A stretch of DNA of 5,161 bases. It comes from Oscillospiraceae bacterium (lineage in GTDB: Bacteria; Bacillota; Clostridia; Oscillospirales; Oscillospiraceae). Made by a program: the position numbers and the translations under genes. Shown in pieces: positions 1 to 5,020 of the stretch. Location: NCBI GenBank assembly GCA_009785655.1, contig WQVW01000135.1, forward strand, positions 1-5,161, in the 5' to 3' direction. The notes beneath the pieces were generated by a model. That model was not told the origin of the DNA. It saw only the letters and a list, made by a program, of their open reading frames with translations, and ran no database searches. Every line of letters starts with the position of its first letter. The stretch's first letter is position 1.

Positions 1-66
1 CTGGTTGCCCCCGGTGATGATCGCGACTTTGCCTTTCAGGCTGAAATAGTCCATTGAAAATGACAT
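1..66 (-). CDS. Short-chain dehydrogenase/reductase, N-terminal fragment (runs off the window)
   Basis: Only the first 22 codons are present, reading MSFSMDYFSLKGKVAIITGG then Asn-Gln. The GKVAIITGG segment is the first beta strand and the start of the glycine-rich NAD(P)-binding loop (TGxxxGxG) of classical short-chain dehydrogenases. The lead-in 'MDYFSLKGKVAIITGGN' resembles gluconate 5-dehydrogenase and 2-deoxy-D-gluconate 3-dehydrogenase (KduD-like) proteins, but no catalytic residue is in view, so the substrate is open. The ATG at 66 is preferred because an AAAGGGA-type ribosome site lies about 8-9 bases upstream; a second ATG at 54 (MDYF...) is possible. It follows the transketolase C-terminal subunit by 80 bases on the same strand and is probably the fourth gene of that operon. 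As an NAD(P)-dependent cytosolic oxidoreductase it would fit a sugar or polyol pathway. Confidence 0.85.
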   Translation of the reverse strand, partial: MSFSMDYFSLKGKVAIITGGNQ

Positions 67-97
67 AGATTTTGTCCCTTTCATTGATTTGTTTTTT

Positions 98-126
98 ATA
101 GGGGCGACCGAAGAGGCCGCCCCTAT
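98..126. repeat. Palindromic element between the transketolase C-subunit and dehydrogenase genes
   Basis: A perfect 9-bp inverted repeat, ATAGGGGCG (98-106) and CGCCCCTAT (118-126), encloses an 11-base loop. In the operon mRNA it would form a GC-rich hairpin between the two genes. The minus-strand stem is followed by A residues rather than a U tract, so it is not a canonical intrinsic terminator; an mRNA-processing or stabilising hairpin is possible. Its ends (AGGGGCG...CGCCCCTA) match those of the palindrome at 3311-3334, which suggests one dispersed repeat family. Confidence 0.75.
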
Positions 127-146
127 GACGGAACTATGAAATGTGA

Positions 147-1115
147 TTATTTTTTCAGCAGCGCAACGACTTGATCTGCAATGCCCTGCGGATCCATTTT
201 GTAGTACTTGTAAACCTCGTCCGGGTCACCAAGCAGGGCGAACTCATCCGGCAGGCCGATACGCTTGAACTTTCCGGAGAATCCGGATTCAAGCAGATAC
301 TCCGCCACCGCGCCGCCGATGCCGCCGTTGATTGAATGCTCTTCGACTGTGACGATATTGCCAGTCTCATTGGCACATTTAAGCAGCATGTCTGAGTCCA
401 TCGGCTTTACCGTGTGCATATCAATGACGCGTGCGCTGATGCCGTGATTGTCTTTCAATATCTTTGCGGCCATCATTGACCAGTAGACAGCGGATCCGGC
501 AGAGATGATCGTCAAATCCGTGCCCGGCAGCGTTTCAATGGCCTTGCCGATCTGATAATCATAATCACCTTCGTACACGTTCGGCGAACCGCCGCGGTCG
601 ATACGGATGATCATCGGACCTTGGAACTCCATTGACTTCCGGATAATCTTGCGGCACTGGTCAGCATCCGCCGGGACGCAGACTGTGAGGTTCGGAATCG
701 CCCTGTACAATGCGAGGTCGGCAATCGTATTATGTGTCGGTCCGCCGGCGGCAGTCAGGCCGGAGTGCGTGCCGATTAAACGGACATTCACGTCGTTATA
801 GGCAATGTCGGTGTGGATCTGATCCGCCGCGCGAAGCGACAAGAACGGGCCGAATACTTGGGAAAACACCGTAAGCCCTGAAAGCGCGAGTCCAGCAGAC
901 GCGCCTACCTGATTCGGTTCTGCGATGCCGAAGTTGAAGCATCTTTCCGGATATTTTTGCAAGAGTTTACCGGCAGATGACGAAGGGGCGACATTATCTG
1001 TGTAAGTGAACACGAAATCAATGCCCTCTTCCGCCATGCGGAATAATTCTTCGCCGTAAGCCTCACGGGCACTTGACAGCATTTGGTCAAAATTAAAAGT
1101 TGTCTTAACAGCCAT
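147..1115 (-). CDS. Transketolase, C-terminal subunit (pyrimidine-binding and C-terminal domains)
   Basis: This 322-residue protein is the second half of a split, thiamine-diphosphate-dependent transketolase, expected to pair in the cytosol with the N-terminal subunit encoded just upstream. The pyrimidine-binding domain covers roughly residues 8-175. It has the catalytic glutamate in GIAEPN (Glu66), the conserved stretch GTHSGL (115-120), PTHN with His128, and RAIPNLTV (138-145). The C-terminal transketolase domain covers about 190-315 and includes TVEEHSINGGIGG (256-268). Arg17 and Arg174 lie where housekeeping transketolases bind the sugar phosphate, by my motif alignment. Unusually, the aspartate of the standard DGPTHQ motif is Gly124 here (GGPTHN). 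The length is typical for this subunit. The start overlaps the stop of the upstream gene as TAATG and is preceded by a perfect AAGGAGGG. A DXP synthase or pyruvate dehydrogenase beta half is less likely given the paired N-subunit. Confidence 0.93.
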   Translation of the reverse strand: MAVKTTFNFDQMLSSAREAYGEELFRMAEEGIDFVFTYTDNVAPSSSAGKLLQKYPERCFNFGIAEPNQVGASAGLALSGLTVFSQVFGPFLSLRAADQIHTDIAYNDVNVRLIGTHSGLTAAGGPTHNTIADLALYRAIPNLTVCVPADADQCRKIIRKSMEFQGPMIIRIDRGGSPNVYEGDYDYQIGKAIETLPGTDLTIISAGSAVYWSMMAAKILKDNHGISARVIDMHTVKPMDSDMLLKCANETGNIVTVEEHSINGGIGGAVAEYLLESGFSGKFKRIGLPDEFALLGDPDEVYKYYKMDPQGIADQVVALLKK

Positions 1116-1984
1116 TATCTCACCCTCCTTGATTTTTCTACCGATATGAGCGCCCGATCAAGCTCTTCTTTCGCGATGCCGCCGCCGTGCCATTTGTAGT
1201 CGCCTTCCATAAAGTCAACGCCCTGGCCTTTGACAGTGTTCGCGATGATGAATATCGGTTTTCTTCTGTACTCAGGTTCCGCCGGGGGCAAGTTTTGCAG
1301 AACTTCACAGACTTCATACATGTTGTTTCCGTTGACTTCATAGACATCCCAGCCGAAAGCGGCCACGCGCTCTCCCAGAGGGTCTATGTTCATCACGTCC
1401 CGCGTGAAGCCGGTCATCGAAACCTGGTTCTTGTCGCAGATGCAGACAAGGTTGCCGAGCTCATAATGGGAACCTGCCATCAGTGCTTCCCAGTTTGTGC
1501 CTTCATTCAGCTCACCGTCACCGGTGATAACGAATGTACGCCAGTTTTTCTTCTGCTTACGCGCGCCCAAAGCAAGTCCCACAGCGATTGGAAGTCCGTG
1601 ACCCAACGATCCGGCTGAAACCTCTATGTATGGGCAGTAAAGCCTGTTAGAGTGCATTCCGAATACAGCTGTGTCCAGCGTCTCAAAATGTTCTACCATA
1701 TAGTCCATTGTGTATGCACCCATGTCGGAGAAGATTGTATACAGCGTTTCACTGCAATGGGCTTTCGAGAGAACCAATCTGTCACGATCCTCCCAGCTGG
1801 GATTGTTTATGTCATAGTTCATGTACTTGTAATACAGGGCAACGCACATTTCAACGATTGAGAGTTCCCCCCCCAGATGCCCCATGCCAATGCGGTGGAT
1901 GAAATTCAAGAGGTCTTTGCGGATTTTAACACATTTATCCTCAAGTTCTTTGACCATTTCTATGTCGATATTGTAATTGCGCAC
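1115..1984 (-). CDS. Transketolase, N-terminal subunit (thiamine diphosphate-binding)
   Basis: This 289-residue protein is the diphosphate-binding half of a two-subunit transketolase. Visible motifs in order: GHLGGELS with His36, RDRLVLSKAH (67-76), GSLGHGL (125-131), the thiamine diphosphate/metal motif GDGELNEG (155-162) closed by Asn186 (CDKNQ), AFGWDVYEVNGN (209-220), and TVKGQGVDFMEG followed by WHGGG with His266. Glu161 lies in the conserved GDGE-x-x-EG segment. With the C-subunit it should transfer a two-carbon ketol unit from a ketose to an aldose. Departures from the housekeeping enzyme are SKAHCS for SKGHAS and GMHSNR (109-114) where GHP is usual. The start is GTG at 1984, favoured over the internal ATG (residue 10) because AAAGGAG lies 10 bases upstream. 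It sits 32 bases after the dehydrogenase stop and overlaps the C-subunit start by one base, which indicates translational coupling and roughly equal synthesis of both halves. Confidence 0.94.
   Translation of the reverse strand: MRNYNIDIEMVKELEDKCVKIRKDLLNFIHRIGMGHLGGELSIVEMCVALYYKYMNYDINNPSWEDRDRLVLSKAHCSETLYTIFSDMGAYTMDYMVEHFETLDTAVFGMHSNRLYCPYIEVSAGSLGHGLPIAVGLALGARKQKKNWRTFVITGDGELNEGTNWEALMAGSHYELGNLVCICDKNQVSMTGFTRDVMNIDPLGERVAAFGWDVYEVNGNNMYEVCEVLQNLPPAEPEYRRKPIFIIANTVKGQGVDFMEGDYKWHGGGIAKEELDRALISVEKSRRVR
1123..1130 (-). promoter_or_regulatory. Ribosome binding site of the transketolase C-subunit, inside the N-subunit gene
   Basis: The minus strand reads AAGGAGGGTGAGATAATG: a perfect anti-Shine-Dalgarno match lying within the last codons of the N-subunit, about 7 bases before the ATG. 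The ATG shares its first base with the TAA stop of the N-subunit (TAATG). This fixes the start at 1115 and is a typical arrangement for termination-reinitiation between partner subunits. Confidence 0.85.
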
Positions 1985-1994
1985 TAAATCAACA

Positions 1995-2001
1995 CTCCTT
2001 T
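1995..2001 (-). promoter_or_regulatory. Ribosome binding site deciding the GTG start of the transketolase N-subunit
   Basis: AAAGGAG is followed by 10 bases and then GTG at 1984. No comparable site precedes the next in-frame ATG (residue 10), and residues 1-9 run on without a stop, so the GTG start is preferred. Confidence 0.75.
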
Positions 2002-2016
2002 CTAATTAAAGCGGCG

Positions 2017-3078
2017 TTACTCGCCGTCGAACTCATTACATCTGATCAGTATTTTTGGGTATTTGCCTGAAATCTGTGTCATAAACGCGGCTTCCACGTC
2101 GTCGATATCGTATACGACATTGATGAAATCATCCAGCTGCATCCGCGGCATCAACTGCAATGCGCGTGTAAACGCATATGGAGAAACGTATGTGCCGGTG
2201 ATTGTCAATTCGTTCGCATAGCAATATTGATAGAGGTTCAGCGGCATCTCATAGTCATTCGGATACATAGCGACATACATCAACGTTCCGCCCTTGGCTG
2301 TGATTTTTGGCAGCTCAACAGCCGCCTTCACAGCACCAGAGCAATCGATGACGATGTCGTATCCAAGATTATTCGTAATTTCAGCGGCTGCTTTTGCCAT
2401 ATCCTGCGCGATGGGGTCAACGCAATGATCCGCGCCGAATTTTTTACCGAGTTCCCGCCGTTCGGCGATTGGCTCAAAGAGTGTCAGATTCACGGCACCC
2501 ATCATTTTTATCATTTGCAGAACCAACAATCCAATAGGGCCGCCGCCGCATACGGCGACGCGGGAGCCGATTTTCGGCGTGATCTTATCCATCACCCTGA
2601 CAGCGACCGACACAGGCTCTAAAAGACAGCCCATTTTCAGGCTGACATTGTCAGGGAGTTTGAAAACCTGTGACTCATGCCAAGTGATATACTCAGACAT
2701 ACAGGGTTGGTTCGAGTCATTGGCGAATTCGCAGAACTGCTCTTGCTGATGGCGGCAATAATAACATGTGCCGCAGAAACGCAAGAAATTGCCGGCCACG
2801 CGATCCCCGACTTTTAATCCTTTTTTTGTGGCTTTTGGGCCGACTTCGACAACAATGCCGGACATTTCGTGTCCCAATCCAAAGGGGACATCCCAACCAA
2901 AAATATTTTCCTGAAGCAGATGAGGGTCAGACCCGCAGATAGAGCAATAGGCGACTTTGATTCTCACGTCTTCGTCTCCGAGCACGGGTTCTGGTATATC
3001 GCACACCTGGACTTTACCGCGTGTGGCCTCATCCGTTGCTTTCAAGCTGCCAACTTTGACAACTGTTACCGACTTCAT
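2017..3078 (-). CDS. Zinc-dependent medium-chain alcohol/polyol dehydrogenase
   Basis: This 353-residue protein has the full architecture of the zinc-containing medium-chain dehydrogenase family (sorbitol/threonine dehydrogenase-like). The catalytic-zinc ligands are visible: Cys48 in ICGSD, His70-Glu71 in GHE, and Glu154 in LLEP. Four structural-zinc cysteines follow the family spacing at 102, 105, 108 and 116. The Rossmann fold starts around 172 with GGGPIG (178-183), and the acidic Glu202 at the end of the second strand favours NAD over NADP (inference). The expected reaction is reversible oxidation of a secondary alcohol on a sugar, polyol or amino acid to a ketone; the exact substrate cannot be read. 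It is the first gene of the operon, with a strong promoter about 65 bases upstream and AAAGGTAGG about 11 bases before the ATG. Its neighbours (split transketolase and a short-chain dehydrogenase) point to carbohydrate catabolism rather than threonine degradation. Confidence 0.93.
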   Translation of the reverse strand: MKSVTVVKVGSLKATDEATRGKVQVCDIPEPVLGDEDVRIKVAYCSICGSDPHLLQENIFGWDVPFGLGHEMSGIVVEVGPKATKKGLKVGDRVAGNFLRFCGTCYYCRHQQEQFCEFANDSNQPCMSEYITWHESQVFKLPDNVSLKMGCLLEPVSVAVRVMDKITPKIGSRVAVCGGGPIGLLVLQMIKMMGAVNLTLFEPIAERRELGKKFGADHCVDPIAQDMAKAAAEITNNLGYDIVIDCSGAVKAAVELPKITAKGGTLMYVAMYPNDYEMPLNLYQYCYANELTITGTYVSPYAFTRALQLMPRMQLDDFINVVYDIDDVEAAFMTQISGKYPKILIRCNEFDGE

Positions 3079-3127
3079 GCTTGCTAAGACCTACCTTTCA
3101 AATAAATTTTGTTTAGCTTAACTTCTG

Positions 3128-3153
3128 TATCAATATGATGATAGATTTTATCA
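3128..3153. promoter_or_regulatory. Candidate operator: three alternating TATCA/TGATA half-sites over the -10 and start point
   Basis: On the plus strand TATCA (3128-3132), TGATA (3139-3143) and TATCA (3149-3153) alternate in orientation, giving two overlapping inverted repeats with spacers of 6 and 5 bases. The right pair brackets the -10 box of the dehydrogenase promoter and the left pair lies at the expected transcription start. The position would suit a repressor, but the half-sites are short and AT-rich, so chance is not excluded. No regulator gene is in the window. Confidence 0.35.
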
Positions 3154-3173
3154 CAAACGGACTGATCTTACAA
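3145..3173 (-). promoter_or_regulatory. Promoter of the dehydrogenase-transketolase operon
   Basis: The minus strand shows -35 TTGTAA (3168-3173, 4 of 6 consensus) and -10 TAAAAT (3145-3150, 5 of 6), separated by exactly 17 bases, with TG one base before the -10 (extended -10). Transcription would begin near 3138, giving a leader of about 60 bases before the ATG at 3078. This makes the dehydrogenase the first gene of its own transcription unit, separate from the foldase upstream. Confidence 0.7.
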
Positions 3174-3242
3174 CCCCTAAAACGTAAGGAAGGGGGACGA
3201 GGAAATTATGATACTGACTGTCGAGATGAACTATGTTGTTTA

Positions 3243-3288
3243 TCGCCCTGATAGGGTGCGCACTCCTCTGCGTCCCCTATCAGGGCGA
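3243..3288. repeat. Long inverted repeat (hairpin) in the foldase-dehydrogenase intergenic region
   Basis: A perfect 14-bp inverted repeat, TCGCCCTGATAGGG (3243-3256) and CCCTATCAGGGCGA (3275-3288), continues inward after one mismatch with five more pairs (one a G-U wobble), leaving a 6-base CTCCTC loop. The element is almost wholly base-paired over 46 bases. Its inner segment GGGTGCGCA (3254-3262) is also complementary to TGCGCACCC at 3295-3303, so an alternative fold with the neighbouring palindrome is possible. No U tract follows on either strand, so it is more like a dispersed palindromic repeat than a terminator. Confidence 0.85.
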
Positions 3289-3310
3289 GAGAAATGCGCA
3301 CCCACGCACA

Positions 3311-3334
3311 AGGGGCGCACAATTGTGCGCCCCT
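3311..3334. repeat. Perfect 24-bp palindrome downstream of the foldase gene
   Basis: Positions 3311-3334 form an uninterrupted palindrome beginning AGGGGCGCACAA and mirrored about the centre at 3322/3323. It lies 20 bases past the foldase stop, so it would form a strong 3' hairpin on that mRNA, but the sequence after it on the minus strand (TTGTGCG) has no U tract. It could stop exonucleases, act as an imperfect terminator, or be one copy of a repeat family; its AGGGGCG/CGCCCCTA ends are shared with the element at 98-126. Confidence 0.85.
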
Positions 3335-3354
3335 ACAAAGATTTTAAGATAACA

Positions 3355-4941
3355 TTATTGGCTTGTCAGGAAAAATGCCCATCGTCTGGCGTTGCCGACC
3401 GGCTCAAGGTTTTCAAACCATTCGGCATGATCCCTGTCGCGCATACGCGCATCGGCAATGAAGTCCCGATATGACTCGCCGAATCCGGTGAAGAATACAA
3501 GATGATACCCGAAATCTTCAGTTCTGATAAGCGCGAAGTCCCCAATATCTCTGCCCGGGGCAAACAGCCATTCCTCAATTTCCGGGACAAGTTTGTTCTG
3601 GGTAATGACTTTGGATATATCAGTATACAACCCACCCTCTGTGTGGTCGTCCGAGTGTTCAGCCATCAATTCAAGCAGTAACTCTTCCGTTGCGCCGCCT
3701 TCCACGAACAGATTGTACACTGCTTCGGCTCTGAGTCTGACGTCCATCTCTGCTTGCATTTCCATCTGCTGGAACATATCCATTGCTTCCTGCCGTGCAT
3801 CGTCATCTTCAATGTCGTCGAAGTCTATAAACATGCTCTGCTCACGCGAGAACAGTATCTGCCGCATGTCAACCATACGGTATTCGTTAGAATCGCGGTT
3901 TATGAAGAAGATGACATGTGTGCCGGTCGGTATGTCTTCAGTCGTAATGTCCCCGAAAGTGCGGCTGGGGTCTCTCATCCAAGGCCCATAAACACCGCCC
4001 AGCCATTCGCCGGGGAATACACGTAATGTTGAATCAGGCTCGCCAAACTCTATGTCATCAAATGCGCTGGCAGCGGCGATGAAATCTTCTTCGGTTTCGA
4101 TGCCGGCGGCAATTGCTGCGGCCTGAACTCTGGCACTTTCAAGTGCTTGTTCACGCGCTTCTTCAAATTCCTCTGTAGACTCAAAGTCAACCATGTTGAC
4201 AGTCTCCGCCCTGAAAAGGAAAATCCTGTAGGTAAAGTTGTCAAACATGTCGATGTTCTCTTCGTAGAACTCTGAAAGTGCTTCCGGGGTGTATGCGAAT
4301 GTGTCCCACATGTATTCGTTGAATGAATTGGCGGTAAACATGAATTCAGACATTTCGCGGAATACACGCTCGTTCACGCTTCTGCCGTATATATTGCGAA
4401 GGTGTGCTGTAAACGATATGCCTTCCCATTCCGCCATCATCATCAGCATTTCGATTTCTTCGTCCATCACTGCGCGAGAGCCATCCCTCAGCACATAGCC
4501 ATAATCCATGGCAGCTGAGTACAACTCGACAAGTTCGGCTATTTGCGTGATGGTAAGATCATTGAAAAAATCGGCCCAAGTCTCACCGGTTGTATGATTC
4601 TGGATTTGGCTTCTTAACGGCCATCCCGGCTCCGGCATCATGCCGGGCACAAAGCCGCCCATTTGGTCGACCACGGCTTGTTGATAGTCAAAATACGCAT
4701 GGATAAAGAAAAAATCAAACTCTGCCGCCGTAAAATCTCTGCCGCCCACAGTGACAGCGGGGAAATTGCGACGTATGTAGTTAGAGTTCAAAAACAGTGC
4801 CCCTGAAAAAGCGATGGCAAGAGCCACAATAACCAAAATAGAAATGAGTCGCACTCTTTTCTTTTTGGTTTCTTCTTGCCGGCTTCGCGCCTGACGGCGT
4901 TCAATTTTGCCGAAAGTCATTTTCTCATTTGTTTCACTCAT
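3355..4941 (-). CDS. Membrane-anchored parvulin-type peptidyl-prolyl isomerase (PrsA/SurA-like foldase)
   Basis: This 528-residue protein begins with a strongly basic cytosolic tail (residues 1-31, rich in Lys/Arg), followed by one hydrophobic segment at about 31-51 that acts as an uncleaved signal anchor; no lipobox cysteine is present, unlike PrsA lipoproteins. The rest should lie outside the membrane. A mostly helical, acidic region (about 65-235) resembles the chaperone part of SurA/PrsA-type proteins. The C-terminal parvulin domain spans about 356-487: MRQILFS (359-365), helix with AEAVYNLFVEGG (405-416), LMAEHSDD (425-432), GGLY (436-439), and GYHLVFF (478-484). The usual His of the 'HIL' motif is Gln361. 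A second, degenerate copy seems to occupy about 238-346 (YRIFLFRAE ... GTHVIFF). The expected role is folding or quality control of exported proteins. The ATG at 4941 is the first in-frame Met after an AAAAAGGA site (11-base spacing) and a strong promoter. Isomerase activity itself is not assured; a pure chaperone is possible. Confidence 0.85.
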   Translation of the reverse strand: MSETNEKMTFGKIERRQARSRQEETKKKRVRLISILVIVALAIAFSGALFLNSNYIRRNFPAVTVGGRDFTAAEFDFFFIHAYFDYQQAVVDQMGGFVPGMMPEPGWPLRSQIQNHTTGETWADFFNDLTITQIAELVELYSAAMDYGYVLRDGSRAVMDEEIEMLMMMAEWEGISFTAHLRNIYGRSVNERVFREMSEFMFTANSFNEYMWDTFAYTPEALSEFYEENIDMFDNFTYRIFLFRAETVNMVDFESTEEFEEAREQALESARVQAAAIAAGIETEEDFIAAASAFDDIEFGEPDSTLRVFPGEWLGGVYGPWMRDPSRTFGDITTEDIPTGTHVIFFINRDSNEYRMVDMRQILFSREQSMFIDFDDIEDDDARQEAMDMFQQMEMQAEMDVRLRAEAVYNLFVEGGATEELLLELMAEHSDDHTEGGLYTDISKVITQNKLVPEIEEWLFAPGRDIGDFALIRTEDFGYHLVFFTGFGESYRDFIADARMRDRDHAEWFENLEPVGNARRWAFFLTSQ

Positions 4942-4984
4942 AAATCTGTCATTCCTTTTTCTGATTTTCCGTTGCTAATCGTTA

Positions 4985-5013
4985 ATTGTAAATCATCAAC
5001 TGTAAATTGTCAA
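4985..5013 (-). promoter_or_regulatory. Near-consensus sigma-A-type promoter of the foldase gene
   Basis: The minus strand has -35 TTGACA (5008-5013, 6 of 6) and -10 TACAAT (4985-4990, 5 of 6) with a 17-base spacer. Transcription should start near 4978, giving a leader of about 37 bases to the ATG at 4941. The promoter lies just past the 3' end of the candidate structured RNA, so the foldase can be expressed independently. The stretch 4981-5018 is AT-rich and repetitive (TGTAAAT twice; a small palindrome AATTGTCAATT at 5005-5015), so part of the match could be a by-product of that repetition. Confidence 0.75.
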
Positions 5014-5020
5014 TTATAAA

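Noticed and set aside
98..126. Intrinsic terminator after the transketolase C-subunit
   Set aside because: The T run (92-97) lies on the plus strand before the stem; in the minus-strand transcript the stem is followed by A residues, so it lacks the required U tract.
1187..1618. Plus-strand open frame of 143 codons
   Set aside because: It lies fully antisense to the transketolase N-subunit, whose motifs are unambiguous; its translation shows no recognisable domain and is explained by base composition.
2227..2622. Plus-strand open frame of 131 codons
   Set aside because: Antisense to the zinc dehydrogenase, which has complete metal-binding and Rossmann motifs; no recognisable domain in the shadow frame.
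3208..3474. Plus-strand open frame of 88 codons with a GAGGAAATT ribosome-site-like leader
   Set aside because: It runs through both palindromes and into the 3' end of the foldase on the opposite strand; its protein shows no family features, so the purine-rich leader is probably chance.
3593..3991. Plus-strand open frame of 132 codons, rich in Ser
   Set aside because: Antisense to the foldase; the serine and methionine richness mirrors the acidic and Met-rich codons of the real gene.
4050..4367. Minus-strand open frame of 105 codons inside the foldase gene
   Set aside because: It is a different frame of the same strand with a low-complexity translation; the long frame has coherent domain features.
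4981..5018. CRISPR-like or tandem repeat (TGTAAAT, AATTGT copies)
   Set aside because: The copies are short, imperfect and unevenly spaced, with no repeat-spacer pattern; it is simple AT-rich promoter sequence.
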